DNA of 64,000 bases from Methanosarcina acetivorans C2A (GCF_000007345.1 NC_003552.1:5518001-5582000); one strand, 5' to 3'; positions 1-9,112 are shown, numbered from the stretch's first letter. Notes: generated by a model from the sequence alone, not told the origin. Translations and numbers: made by a program.

Positions 1-94
1 CACATAACTTGACCAGGTTAGTTGAGGTAAAAATACGGAAGAAAATCTATGAAGTCTATGATGCTCAAACCAAACAGAGCAGGGCCAGGACCCC

Positions 95-1031
95 CTGTTT
101 TGTCTACTTATTATACTAACTCTGCTTTTAGGGGCTACAACATCTCCTGCCACCGCAAAGGTAACGGGCTGAGAAGTAAGGCCCGAGAACCCTAAAATAG
201 GGGATACCCTTGTAATCGCGGGATTAGCTCCCCTGAAGAAGAAGTGGAGATTTCGATTTCTTTTGAAAAGACCGTGCCTGTATACCTGAGAGAGTACAAT
301 TACGAGTTCGAAAACGTTGAAATTCTTAATTTTAATAATCTTTTTACTGTAAGAGCCGAAGGGGTAGAAAGCCTTAAAGTGAAAATGAAAATGGTTCTCT
401 CAAAGACTGAGAGTTCCTGGGCTGATGACGGGATAGCTATCGTGTCTTATTCCAGAGTTTCTCCGGGAACATATAAGGTAAGAGTGGAAAGGTAAGAGTG
501 GACGGCATAGCAGAAGAAGGGGCTTCAAGTGTTAACCTGAAAGTCACAACAGTTCAAAGGCTTAAAGCCGGAACGGATGGAAAGTTTAGCTACAGATATG
601 GTACAGGGTCAGTTCCTTCAGGAAAACTTGAAATCAAGATGGAAGATTCGAAAAGGGAAATTATCTTTAACACAAAAGGAAACTCCCCTGCTCTTCAGGC
701 CTCTCCGATTTCTTCCCAGGTCCAGGTATCCGAAGTGTCTGAGGACAGAAAAACTTCCGAACTGGCAGCACTTGAAGGTGAAGAATCCACAGATATGGAA
801 TTAACAGACAACGAAAATGAAGAAAAACGCAGTATTCAGCTGACTGCAAGTTCGTGGGATGAAGATACCACTAAGGCTGCAACTGGCGGAGAAGTACCTT
901 CAAAAGATTCAGCAAAAGAATCGGTAATTCAAGAATATGAAAATAAGGTCTTCAGTTTCTCCTATTTGCTTGCCGGAATCGCAGCAGGAGTTGGTATTCT
1001 ACTGATATTCAGGAGTAAAAGTAAGGATTGA
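95..1031 (+). pseudogene. Decayed secreted, membrane-anchored surface protein gene
   Basis: A once continuous gene can be read through three lesions. A signal-peptide-like segment (LIILTLLLGATTSPATA) runs into an in-frame TGA at 170-172, then continues as EVRPENPKIGDTLVIAGLA. About one base is missing near 228, after which SPEEEVEISISF leads into the open frame at 244. A perfect 14-bp tandem duplication (475-488 and 489-502) shifts the frame again. Removing one copy joins KVRV to DGIAEEG in frame. The C-terminus (about 955-1031) is one membrane helix followed by RSKSKD, so the protein was probably exported and anchored. No start codon was found. Family not recognised; archaeal surface-protein type is inferred. 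Confidence 0.7.
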
Positions 1032-1139
1032 TGCCCTCTTTATCCCCGTGTCCCGCAGAATATATAAGTGTGGCTCTCTTTACAGGAAGTCAAAAGTATT
1101 AAACTAACGGGATTTCAGGGTATTTCGGAGAAAAAGTAT

Positions 1140-1904
1140 ATGAGAAGGCACTCAAACCGTTACTGGGAAATTGATTGCCTGCGGGGTTTTGCCGTTATTT
1201 TAATGCTTGGATACCATTTTCTCTATGACCTCGATTTTTTTGGGCTTTCTGATGTTGATTTAAAGTCCGGCACTTTACTCTACATTGGGAGGGGGGCAGC
1301 TTTCCTTTTCATCCTGATATCCGGAACCGCACTTTCCATAAGCCGTTCAAGAGCTCTTGCCAGTGAAGCCTTAGGAAAGTCTGAGGAAAATTTTTCAAAA
1401 TACCTGAAAAGAGGACTGAGACTTTTGTCAATGGGAATGATAATTACAGGGATAACCTGGATTTTTTTCCCGGGACAGTATATTCTCTTCGGAATCCTGC
1501 ACTTTTTCGGAGTCTCGGCCATGCTTGCATACCCTTTCCTGAAATACGGAAAAGAAAACCTGCTCTTCAGCCTGTTTTTTGTATTTATAGGGTTCTACCT
1601 TAAAGAGAGAACCTTCAAATTTTCTACCCTGCTCTGGATTGGCTTCAGGCCCGAAGGCTTCACGACCCTTGATTATTTTCCCCTGTTTCCCTGGTTTGGA
1701 GTGCTCCTCGCAGGAATTTTCCTTGGGAATTCCCTTTATAAAGGTGGGAATAGGCAATTTGAAGTCCCCGAAGCCGACAAATTTTTGCTTCCGAAACCCC
1801 TTTCCCGAATAGGGGAACATTCCCTGTTCATATATTTTATCCACCAGCCTCTTTTCCTTGGGTTTTTGCTTCTGACAGGGCTCCTTGACCCGGGGATGCT
1901 GTGA
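1140..1904 (+). CDS. DUF1624 / heparan-alpha-glucosaminide acetyltransferase-like membrane protein
   Basis: A polytopic membrane protein of 254 residues. It opens with RYWEIDCLRGFAVILMLGYH, the signature of the DUF1624 / HGSNAT catalytic-domain family, with a conserved Arg-Gly and a His at the end of the first helix. Members are thought to move acyl groups across membranes, but the substrate cannot be told here. About seven hydrophobic helices follow, ending in a hydrophobic stretch close to the C-terminus (FLGFLLLTGLL). The frame is open upstream to a GTG at 1068. I prefer the ATG at 1140, which has a purine-rich GGAGAA upstream and starts directly before the domain. Confidence 0.72.
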   Translation: MRRHSNRYWEIDCLRGFAVILMLGYHFLYDLDFFGLSDVDLKSGTLLYIGRGAAFLFILISGTALSISRSRALASEALGKSEENFSKYLKRGLRLLSMGMIITGITWIFFPGQYILFGILHFFGVSAMLAYPFLKYGKENLLFSLFFVFIGFYLKERTFKFSTLLWIGFRPEGFTTLDYFPLFPWFGVLLAGIFLGNSLYKGGNRQFEVPEADKFLLPKPLSRIGEHSLFIYFIHQPLFLGFLLLTGLLDPGML

Positions 1905-2004
1905 ATAATAGAAAGAACCAAACCTGCTGTTTTTATATATAATACAGGCACCTGATTTTGATTATTATCCGACGTTAAGGCTGCCGGGCTGTAACTACTA
2001 TCGG

Positions 2005-2165
2005 TAATATTATTTACATAATCGAAAATATTTTAATATCCAATATTATCCAGCCGTACTACTATTCATATAACCAAAAATATTTTAAATATCCAATATT
2101 ATCCACCATATCTAATATTATCTACGTGTATATTATTTACAGAGCTGAAATTCATATCAAATATT
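2005..2165. repeat. Degenerate AT-rich repeats (AATATTATC motif)
   Basis: The gap between 1905 and 2322 has no convincing gene. It holds a series of degenerate copies of AATATTATC/AATATTATTTAC. The clearest pair is AATATTTTAATATCCAATA and AATATTTTAAATATCCAATA, about 60 bp apart, both followed by TTATCCA. The function is unknown; such AT-rich direct repeats are common between Methanosarcina genes. Confidence 0.5.
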
Positions 2166-2322
2166 ATCTGTCGTTATTCATCCGTATTGCAATATTGAAA
2201 AACCGTACTTTGATATTGATCTTGCAATAACCCCTGAATAATTATCCGCACGAATTACCTTTATAAGGTTGAACTCTTGAGAATCAACCTCTAAGAGGTA
2301 AAAGTGCAAAACCAAAAAGAAA

Positions 2323-2676
2323 ATGGAGAAAAGAATGTACCTGGAAATTGCAATGCTTGCCTATTTCGTAGTCCTCTTCCTGACAATTCGGGATATCCGA
2401 ATTTTTAAAAGGACGGGCTATATTTCTTACAGGAAAGGTGCCCTTAAAGGGCTTGCAGCTTCTTCCCTGATCCTCATAGGGGCAATTAGCATTGAAGCAA
2501 AACCGGAAATTGGCCTGCTCATTGTTTTATTCGGGCTTACTGTAAATCGTAAAGGTGCAAGAGAGCCTGTTTTCACAAGTGCAGGGACACTTGACCGTTT
2601 CCTGGGAAAAACTGATTATGTAAAGAGCAACAGATTGAAAAGAAGTAACAAAAAGGCAGGATTAAACAAAAATTGA
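2323..2676 (+). CDS. Small membrane protein of unknown function
   Basis: A 117-residue protein that I do not recognise. It has a hydrophobic N-terminal helix (about 7-23, MLAYFVVLFLTI), a basic loop (RIFKRTGYISYRKGALKG), two more hydrophobic segments (about 45-75) and a strongly basic tail (KSNRLKRSNKKAGLNKN). Two to three membrane passes with positive loops are likely. The last 31 bases of the gene lie in the first copy of an exact 109-bp tandem duplication, so the C-terminal tail has a second, untranslated copy downstream. A TATA-like TTTATAAGG lies near 2260. Confidence 0.5.
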   Translation: MEKRMYLEIAMLAYFVVLFLTIRDIRIFKRTGYISYRKGALKGLAASSLILIGAISIEAKPEIGLLIVLFGLTVNRKGAREPVFTSAGTLDRFLGKTDYVKSNRLKRSNKKAGLNKN

Positions 2677-2863
2677 AGGGAGGAAAAGGATAAGTAGAAA
2701 TAAAAGGGAAAAAGGAAACAGGAAAAAGACTAAAAGGGAAAAACCAGGATCTGGTAACAAAAAGGCAGGATTAAACAAAAATTGAAGGGAGGAAAAGGAT
2801 AAGTAGAAATAAAAGGGAAAAAGGAAACAGGAAAAAGACTAAAAGGGAAAAACCAGGATCTGG
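2646..2863. repeat. Exact 109-bp tandem duplication
   Basis: Bases 2646-2754 and 2755-2863 appear identical. The unit begins TAACAAAAAGGCAGG and ends CCAGGATCTGG. The first copy includes the last codons and the stop of the upstream small membrane-protein gene; the second is non-coding. No drift was seen, which suggests a recent event or an assembly artefact. Confidence 0.92.
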
Positions 2864-3091
2864 GAGAGAAAGAATCAAAAGAGAAAGGCAAAAACAAATG
2901 GGAAAAGAAACGGGATGAAATACAAGAATGCTTTTCTTAAGAAGGCAAACTGACTAAATAACAAGGTTAGCCGGCTAAAAGTTTCTATAAAGTATCCTTC
3001 TACCAGAAAAGACAGAAGAAAGAAATACATACAGAAGGCAGAAGAAAAAAACATATACAGAAAAGGCAGGAGCATTCCCGAAAATACATTT
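2864..3091. other. Purine-rich spacer without a gene
   Basis: The plus strand is almost entirely A and G with short AGAAGGCAGAAG-type repeats. Open frames on the minus strand here encode only Phe/Leu-rich low-complexity sequence and are judged accidental. Confidence 0.5.
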
Positions 3092-3112
3092 TCACCCCAA
3101 AACTTATAAATC
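3092..3112 (+). promoter_or_regulatory. BRE/TATA promoter candidate for rps17e-dapAB
   Basis: CACCCCAAAACTTATAAATC fits an archaeal BRE plus TATA box. Transcription would start near 3135, giving an untranslated leader of about 200 bases before rps17e. Long leaders are known in Methanosarcina, but this start is inferred. Confidence 0.45.
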
Positions 3113-3300
3113 TCAAGTTACCTATTAGTCGACAAAATCAGTATAGTCAAATTTTTGTATCCAGTTTCCACTAAATCATCAATCGGAGATAGAAGAAAAC
3201 CCGTATTATGAAACTACTTCCTTTTCCGACTTCACGTTAACCGCATCACGTTAACCAGAATTCACAGGGAAACATGGTTAGATAAACCACAAAAACTTGA

Positions 3301-3534
<234 letters not shown>

Positions 3535-3604
3535 ACCAAGTATACTGAATCAGTTACTGAATAGATTAAGAACTTACTTCCGGGAACAGGCAGGGGATAT
3601 CTAT

Positions 3605-4480
3605 ATGTTTGAAGGAGCAATGCCTGCCCTGATCACTCCATTTACGAAAGACGACAGGATTGACAGGGAAGGCTTACGAAGGAATATAGCATTTGTGGAA
3701 GAGGGAGGGGTTTCAGGAATTGTGCCCTGTGGCACAACCGGAGAATCGGCAACCCTTTCCGCTTTGGAGCATGAAGAAGTTATCGACATTGCAGTGGAGT
3801 GCGCAAAGGTTCCTGTAGTTGCAGGAACAGGTTCAAACAACACAGGAGAAGCCCTCCAATTTACAAAACACGCCGCGGATGCGGGTGTCGACGGCGTACT
3901 TCTCATATCTCCCTATTACAATAAGCCTAATCCTGCAGGCTTGCTTGCACACTTCAAAAAGATTGCAGAAGCAGTGGATATCCCTATGATTCTCTACAAT
4001 GTCCCCTCCAGAACAGGGCAGGATATGCCTGTGGATGTTATCACCAAACTTGCAAAGGTAGAAAACATCGTGGGAATCAAAGAAGCCAGCGGGAGCGTCG
4101 GCAAAGTTTCTCAGATCCTGGAGCAGACTATAGATGACGATTTTGTGGTTCTTTCAGGAGAGGACGGGCTGACACTGCCGATTATTTCCGTGGGAGGTAG
4201 CGGAGTCATTTCAGTCGCTGCAAATATTGTGCCTGATAAAATGTCGGGAATGGTAAGTGCAGCCCTCAAGGGAGATTATGAGACTGCAAGAAAGATCCAT
4301 TTCGAGATAGCCCCTCTGATCCGCGCTCTTTTCCTTGAAACAAACCCGATCCCGGCCAAGAAAGCCGCAGAACTTATCGGACTTGCAAGCGGACACCTGA
4401 GGCTTCCCCTTGCCCCCATGAGCGATGCCAACCAGTTAAAGCTCGTAACTGAGCTCAAGAAACTGGGGGTAATGAAATGA
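3605..4480 (+). CDS. dapA: 4-hydroxy-tetrahydrodipicolinate synthase
   Basis: The protein has 291 residues, normal length for DapA. It condenses pyruvate with aspartate semialdehyde in the first committed step of lysine/diaminopimelate synthesis. Visible signatures are GTTGES (about 43-48), the tyrosine in YNVPSRTG (about 131-138) and the Schiff-base lysine in VGIKEASG (K159). It is a TIM-barrel aldolase-class enzyme of the cytosol. The stop codon overlaps the dapB start by four bases (ATGA), so the two are translationally coupled. The frame is intact. Confidence 0.97.
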   Translation: MFEGAMPALITPFTKDDRIDREGLRRNIAFVEEGGVSGIVPCGTTGESATLSALEHEEVIDIAVECAKVPVVAGTGSNNTGEALQFTKHAADAGVDGVLLISPYYNKPNPAGLLAHFKKIAEAVDIPMILYNVPSRTGQDMPVDVITKLAKVENIVGIKEASGSVGKVSQILEQTIDDDFVVLSGEDGLTLPIISVGGSGVISVAANIVPDKMSGMVSAALKGDYETARKIHFEIAPLIRALFLETNPIPAKKAAELIGLASGHLRLPLAPMSDANQLKLVTELKKLGVMK

Positions 4481-5268
4481 TTAATGCAGCAGTACTCGGA
4501 GCCTGCGGCAGAATGGGCTCCTTAATCATAGAAAACATTACCTGCTCCACCGACATGCAGCTCGTTGCTGCATTTGATATCGGGAGCATCGGAAAGGATG
4601 CAGGCGAATTTGCTCATGTCAGCAACCTGGGAATCCAGATTTCAGATGTCAAAGACCTTGAAACAGTCCTGAAAAAGACTCAGGCTGATGTCCTTATCGA
4701 CTTTACTGCAGCCGGGGCAACAATTGTAAACGCCCCCATTGCCGCAGGATGCGGAGTAAACCTTATAATAGGAACTACAGGCCTTACCCCCGAACAGCGT
4801 AAAGTAATTGATGAAACTATCCAGAAAAACAAGGTACGTGCAGTTATATCTCCGAACTACTCTGTAGGCGTTAATGTCTTTTTCAAGATAGTCAGAGAAG
4901 CTGCAAAGTATCTTTCGGACTATGACATCGAGATTATCGAAGCTCATCACAACCAGAAAAAAGACGCTCCGAGCGGGACTGCTCTTCGGGCAGCTGATGT
5001 GATCAGTGAAGCGCTGGGCGGTAAAGAATACGTATGCGGAAGGGAAGGGATCGCTCCCCGCGGGAAGGAAATCGGCATCCACGCCGTGCGCGGAGGGGAT
5101 ATCACCGGAGACCACACAGTACTCTTTGTAGGAAACTCCGAAAGAATCGAGATCCGGCATATGGCTCATTCCCGCCAGATCTTTGCCAAAGGCGCAGTCC
5201 GTGCAGCCGAATGGATCTGCAAGCAGGAACCTGGAATATATTCCATGGACGATGTACTCGGACTGTAA
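4477..5268 (+). CDS. dapB: 4-hydroxy-tetrahydrodipicolinate reductase
   Basis: A 263-residue enzyme that reduces the DapA product with NAD(P)H. The nucleotide-binding loop is GACGRMG (8-14). The family active-site signature EAHHNQKKDAPSGTA lies near residues 155-170 and carries the catalytic His-His and substrate-binding Lys. It starts within the dapA stop codon. A hairpin just after the stop probably ends the operon. No other dap genes are nearby. Confidence 0.97.
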   Translation: MINAAVLGACGRMGSLIIENITCSTDMQLVAAFDIGSIGKDAGEFAHVSNLGIQISDVKDLETVLKKTQADVLIDFTAAGATIVNAPIAAGCGVNLIIGTTGLTPEQRKVIDETIQKNKVRAVISPNYSVGVNVFFKIVREAAKYLSDYDIEIIEAHHNQKKDAPSGTALRAADVISEALGGKEYVCGREGIAPRGKEIGIHAVRGGDITGDHTVLFVGNSERIEIRHMAHSRQIFAKGAVRAAEWICKQEPGIYSMDDVLGL

Positions 5269-5292
5269 AGCTTAATTTGAAGAAACTAAAAA

Positions 5293-5323
5293 GGCCCGTG
5301 TCTGAGATCGCTCAGAACGGCCC
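5293..5323 (+). terminator. Terminator-like hairpin after dapB
   Basis: GGCCCGTGTCTGAG and CTCAGAACGGCC pair around the loop ATCG, with two small bulges. T-rich sequence (TTCTTCTTTTTC) follows about 25 bases later. It lies 25 bases after the dapB stop. Confidence 0.5.
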
Positions 5324-5440
5324 CTGTTTCAGGTCTTAGTGGCCGAAAGTTCTTCTTTTTCATCTTATTTTCTTGAGCTTTTTCAGACTTTTTGAAAAAT
5401 ATCAAGAATTCATCAGGAGACGATTTTTACATCAACAATA

Positions 5441-5457
5441 GCGAAAAGTATAAATTA
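5441..5457 (+). promoter_or_regulatory. BRE/TATA promoter for a putative small RNA
   Basis: GCGAAAAGTATAAATTA is a near-ideal archaeal BRE plus TATA box. Its centre lies about 26 bases before 5479, just upstream of the first stem of the folded region that follows. No plus-strand protein gene follows. Confidence 0.6.
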
Positions 5458-5477
5458 TAAAAGATAGGAAATAGGAT

Positions 5478-5665
5478 GGTGCTTGCTTGTAGAAGTCCAA
5501 CCCCTGAAGTCTGAAAAACACCATATCATCCCACAACACAGACATGGAAAACTGCCTGCAAGCAAGTATTCCGGTAAAGACCGTCCTTTTCGAAAGATGC
5601 AGGGCTCCGGAAAAACAGAAGTCAAAAGATCTCATGAACCAGACGGAGCCCTGCAAAACCTGAAA
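5478..5665 (+). ncRNA. Candidate structured small RNA with three hairpins
   Basis: Three stems follow one another. Stem 1 pairs CTTGCTTGTAG (5482-5492) with CTGCAAGCAAG (5556-5566). Stem 2 is CGGT-AAAG-ACCG (5572-5583). Stem 3 pairs TGCAGGGCTCCG (5598-5609) perfectly over 12 bp with CGGAGCCCTGCA (5644-5655). A strong promoter lies at the expected distance upstream. Open frames here show no protein-like sequence. It resembles none of the RNA families I know (not SRP, RNase P or tRNA). The 3' end is uncertain, as no clear U-run follows stem 3. Confidence 0.55.
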
Positions 5666-5712
5666 CATTTATTTCGCTGAAAACAACCTGAAAAAGATCT
5701 TAAAACCTCTCC

Positions 5713-6129
5713 TTAAACAGTTATCTCTCCTATGGAAAGGGGCTGACCTTCCGCATACTCAGAGTAGAGTTCTACCTCAACGGTATTCCAGGGCTGGATA
5801 TTTGTCTGGTAAGTTTCCGTAAACTCGTTGTCAAGAGTGAATTTGAACGTGTAATCCACAATCTCAAATCCTGGCACACGGAACCTGAAAGATTTGGCAT
5901 GGTAAACTTCCTCTCCTGCCGAAAGCTCGTATGTTTTGTCGAGTACGGAATTATTTTCCAGGTCATATATCTCTACCCGGAGTTCGTGAACTCCTGTATC
6001 GTGGTTTCGGACATGGAAAAGAGGAGTAGGAGGTCCTGCTATGAGATAGGGGATGACCACAAACAGCAACATGAATATCAATACTAGGAGAGAAACTCCA
6101 AGCATTAGCTTTCTTCTAAAACTTCTCAT
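5713..6129 (-). CDS. Membrane-anchored exported protein, unknown function
   Basis: A 138-residue protein with a basic N-terminus (MRSFRRK), one strong membrane helix (about 9-31, with VSLLVLIFMLLFVVIPYLIAG) and an outward beta-rich domain of about 105 residues. The repeated VHELRVEIYDLEN and TVEVELYSEY pattern suggests an immunoglobulin-like or beta-sandwich fold. It follows the 6151-6672 gene by 21 bases on the same strand and is probably co-transcribed with it. I do not recognise a named family. Confidence 0.6.
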   Translation of the reverse strand: MRSFRRKLMLGVSLLVLIFMLLFVVIPYLIAGPPTPLFHVRNHDTGVHELRVEIYDLENNSVLDKTYELSAGEEVYHAKSFRFRVPGFEIVDYTFKFTLDNEFTETYQTNIQPWNTVEVELYSEYAEGQPLSIGEITV

Positions 6130-6150
6130 AAGGATTTCACCCGATCCTGA

Positions 6151-6672
6151 TTACTGAATCTGAATTACTGAATCTGAATTACTCGCATTAATCAGCCTCA
6201 ACATTTCTTCCAGCTCTACGGTTTCACCTTTACTGACAGCTTTCCCGTCTTCGGTAAGGGAAAATTTACCCTGGAAACACCCACATACCACAAAGTGCTC
6301 CAGACCCAGATTTTTAGTAGCCTGATGCGTATCATCCACCAGGTAAAGCAGGACATCTTCCCCAGGTTCAAAAGAAGGTTCATCTTCCACATCCATTGTA
6401 AGGTTCCCGGCTGTACCACCCAGAACTCGAACAACAACCTCATTTGAAGAGAGAGGATTCTTTAGATATTCGTCCACTGAAATCACAACATCCCTGTAAA
6501 TAACCTCATTCGAATCCAGATCCTCCATGACATTTTTCGGCTGTCCCCCATCCGGGGTATTCCATCTTGCAGGCAGGATTTCTTTTACCGAGCCGATAAG
6601 GACCAGGTCGGAATTTTTAGCTAGCTCATCCGGGCTTAAGTATTCAACCAGATAGCTGATTCCAATGGTCAT
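6151..6672 (-). CDS. Conserved hypothetical surface-type protein lacking its N-terminus
   Basis: 173 residues, acidic, with no signal peptide. The pattern LSPDELAKNSDLVLIGSVKEIL, then VVISVDEYLKNP and GEDVLLYLVDD, looks like a small beta-barrel domain found in exported archaeal and bacterial proteins (inference). The frame stays open above the ATG (VEEFSASDAP before M) up to the stop codon of the preceding gene, with no start codon. The normal export signal may therefore have been lost. Its neighbours on both sides are exported proteins. Confidence 0.5.
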   Translation of the reverse strand: MTIGISYLVEYLSPDELAKNSDLVLIGSVKEILPARWNTPDGGQPKNVMEDLDSNEVIYRDVVISVDEYLKNPLSSNEVVVRVLGGTAGNLTMDVEDEPSFEPGEDVLLYLVDDTHQATKNLGLEHFVVCGCFQGKFSLTEDGKAVSKGETVELEEMLRLINASNSDSVIQIQ

Positions 6673-6702
6673 GGGGGCATCTGAAGCACTGAATTCTTCA
6701 AC

Positions 6703-7315
6703 TTATCCGTTCCCTGCAGGAAAACCGGGATCCGAAAAAGATGATTGGTTTTCAGGCTCCACGAAAATACTGACATTATTTGAACTAATCTGCCCTATCC
6801 AGTAGGGTTTTGTGATATCTTCCCCATCGGAAGTGTGGTACTCTGCAAAAAGAGTATATTTTCCCGGGGGAAGAGCCCAGCAACTTGTATCCTGATTTAT
6901 CTTCAGGGACTCTCCAGGCTGAAGCTCTATAAGAGCATCATCCATTAGTAACTCCCTTTGAAGCACCCCGCATATGTAAGGTACGTAAGAGCCGTTTGAA
7001 TCCACAAAAATAATGTCATAACTGATCTGTTCCATCAACGTCCACACATTTACGGGTGTACTACCGGCATTTTTCAGGACAAGTTCGATGTTAAAAATTT
7101 CCCCTTCAACCATCCGGGTTTTTCAGGGATTACCGTTAAATTCAGCTCCCCTTCCTGGGAAACAGGCTCTCTGTCCCCGATGCAGCCCGCTGCACATACA
7201 ATAAAGCATAAGATGACATAGAGAGCAAACCCATCGAATAGAAAGCTTGCTTTGCTTTTATCACGTTTACTGGATTTTCAGATTTTGAGAAAAATGCGCT
7301 TTTTCTTGCTTGCAT
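6703..7315 (-). pseudogene. Frameshifted lipoprotein gene
   Basis: The open part (6703-7113, 136 residues) is a beta-sandwich-like domain with VEGEIFNIELVLKNAGSTPV at its start, typical of extracellular archaeal proteins. Upstream, another frame reads a hydrophobic segment ending CFIVCAAGCIGDREP, a clear lipobox (AAGC), then ELNLTVIPEKP, which should run straight into VEGEIFN. A shift near 7113-7125 separates them. A second shift is needed to reach the only plausible start, the ATG at 7313-7315. It was probably a secreted lipoprotein like its neighbour and is now inactive. Confidence 0.65.
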
Positions 7316-7345
7316 TTAGACCTTCCTCCCTTTTGCATAGATCCA

Positions 7346-8404
7346 TTACCCATCCTCATCTGGGATATTGATACCTATTATGCTGCCTCCGATGAAATTG
7401 CCTTTAAGGGTATTGTTTTCGGAAACATTTTTCCAGATCCAAGCCTGCCTCTTATCAGAGTCATCAAAGCCCCAAGCCCCACTCAGCAGGCAATTGTTTA
7501 AGAAAAAGAGTTCGATTCCGTGCCTGCAGTTCATTCTTAGGGTATTGTTACAAAGAAGATTCCGATCCGAAAAGTTCAGGCCTATACCCAGACGGCTTTT
7601 CAGGACATCCCTGTCTCCCAATTCGGTCCCCTGGGTTCCTTGCAGCAGGATTCCGGAGTATACAACATCCCGGATTGTATTATTTTCCAATCTGTTGCTT
7701 TCGGCATTCTCAAGCCAGATGCCGTAGCTGCCATTAATCTCTACAGTATTATTCCTCAGGCAGCAGTTATCCGAATTTTCCAAAAAAATGGCATATGTGT
7801 TGTTCCTGAACAAATTATCTTCCAGTGTACATTCCTGAATCCCATCGAGAAAAATGCCGGCACTTTTTTTAGGATCTTTACTTCCGTTCGCCCCTTCCAC
7901 AGTAAACCCGCAGATTTCCACCCCCCTCTTCCTTGTCACATGGAACACAGGGGCCCCGGGATCAGCTGCCCTTATCACCGTATCCTCTGGATTTCCGGAC
8001 TCAGCCCGGAGCGTCACCTGGGAATCCACAACCAAATTTTCGGTATAAATCCCAGGGGCAACAAGAATAATTTCCCCGGCAAAAGCATTCCTCACGGCTT
8101 CCTCAATTGTCAGAAAGTTTCCACTCCCATTCCCGTCTACCCTTGAAGTAAAGGGAGGCCAGCCGAAACAAGCAAAAGCTTCAGCACTGACAATAACACT
8201 TTCTTCATCGGAATGAATCTCTCCGACGCACTCAGTCGTGCATCCACAGACTTCCTCTGCACTTACATCGGATTCCTCCACATTGAATTTTTCAAGAGGA
8301 TATACGGGTACTTCAGCTTCTCCCGTACAGCCCGCGGGGATTGAAGCAAAAAACAACATAAGAGATAGCAAAGCCCCTGCTTTCAGACTTTTGTTAATTT
8401 CCAT
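7346..8404 (-). CDS. Parallel beta-helix (NosD-like) lipoprotein
   Basis: 352 residues. The signal peptide ends in a lipobox (SIPAGC, Cys about 26), so it should be lipid-anchored outside the cell. The body has the right-handed beta-helix pattern: an entry motif (FLTIEEAVRNAFAGEIILVAPG, here GEIILVAPGIY) followed by repeats ending in NN[TR], for example DNLFRNNTYAIFLENSDNCC, RNNTVEINGSYGIWLENAE and ENNTIRDVVYSGILLQG. Such NosD-type domains are common in Methanosarcina surface proteins; the ligand is unknown. The upstream region shares two sequence elements with the winged-helix gene at 15072-15458. Confidence 0.8.
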   Translation of the reverse strand: MEINKSLKAGALLSLMLFFASIPAGCTGEAEVPVYPLEKFNVEESDVSAEEVCGCTTECVGEIHSDEESVIVSAEAFACFGWPPFTSRVDGNGSGNFLTIEEAVRNAFAGEIILVAPGIYTENLVVDSQVTLRAESGNPEDTVIRAADPGAPVFHVTRKRGVEICGFTVEGANGSKDPKKSAGIFLDGIQECTLEDNLFRNNTYAIFLENSDNCCLRNNTVEINGSYGIWLENAESNRLENNTIRDVVYSGILLQGTQGTELGDRDVLKSRLGIGLNFSDRNLLCNNTLRMNCRHGIELFFLNNCLLSGAWGFDDSDKRQAWIWKNVSENNTLKGNFIGGSIIGINIPDEDG

Positions 8405-8454
8405 TTTTTCCTCTTTAACTCGTCAGTTTTTTGAAGGTAAAAACTGATGTCCAT

Positions 8455-8555
8455 TAGCATATTTATAAAAAATTATGCGTCCGTGATTATTAAATCACTA
8501 ACCTACAATTTAATTTCTTAAAATATACATTTTCTGGCCAAATTATCTAACTATT
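8455..8555 (-). promoter_or_regulatory. Upstream region of the beta-helix gene with two shared elements
   Basis: Two plus-strand elements, TGGCCAAATTATCTAACTAT (8535-8554, followed by T) and ATTAGCATAT (8455-8464), recur in the same order and orientation at 15582-15602 and 15492-15501. A minus-strand TATA box (TTATAAAT) lies at 8461-8468. The elements lie about 50-150 bases before the start codon and could bind the paralogous winged-helix regulators nearby (inference). Confidence 0.5.
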
Positions 8556-8704
8556 GAGTTCAGTGTACGTTAGGATTACTCCACCATTATATAAAAAAAC
8601 GGATACCAGCTCCTGAATTTTCCTCTTTATCGGTATTATTTCAAGGCAAAAATAAATATCAAGATAATTCCCGTGCCTGAAAAACGAACTCGAAAAAGGC
8701 AGGT

Positions 8705-9112
8705 TTAATGAAAAGCCCAGACAGTGCAGGGACCCGGATCTCCCCCCATACACTCTCGAAACGGGTCGAAAAGCACGACTCTGCTGACGGAACCTCTCCC
8801 CGGAATAAGAATTATCATTTTTTCAACAGGTGAGTAGACCTTGATTTTCCTCCCTTTCCGGCTCCATTTTACCTCCGAGATTCTTATGAGGTCAGCTTCG
8901 AGAAGAGAATTAAGGTGATACTGGAGGGTGTTTAGCCGCAGGTTAAGCCTTGCCGAAAGTTCGCTCGCAGAGAGGCAATTTTCTCCAAGGGCTTCAAGTA
9001 TCCTTATCGAGGTTTCACTGAAAAGGAGTCGGGTAAGTTTTCTGGACTCCTCTGAAAAAGGGAGGAAAAGTACTTCCTCACATGTATGCACACGCATTCT
9101 TTCATCAACCAT
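8705..9112 (-). CDS. ArsR-type winged-helix transcription regulator
   Basis: 135 residues. The DNA-binding domain covers about 25-85: LTRLLFSETSIRILEALG, then CLSASELSARLNLRLNTLQY as recognition helix region, then SRKGRKIKVYSPVEK as the wing. A tail with RECMGGDPGPC may hold paired cysteines. It is a paralogue of the protein at 15072-15458, with nearly the same domain (SEVKW-S-GRKIK-Y-PVEK). Its start overlaps the end of the upstream membrane-bound regulator by eight bases, so the pair is coupled. Confidence 0.8.
   Translation of the reverse strand: MVDERMRVHTCEEVLFLPFSEESRKLTRLLFSETSIRILEALGENCLSASELSARLNLRLNTLQYHLNSLLEADLIRISEVKWSRKGRKIKVYSPVEKMIILIPGRGSVSRVVLFDPFRECMGGDPGPCTVWAFH

Noticed and set aside
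2875-3075. Phe/Leu-rich minus-strand open frame
   Set aside because: It is the complement of a purine-rich low-complexity tract and has no start context.
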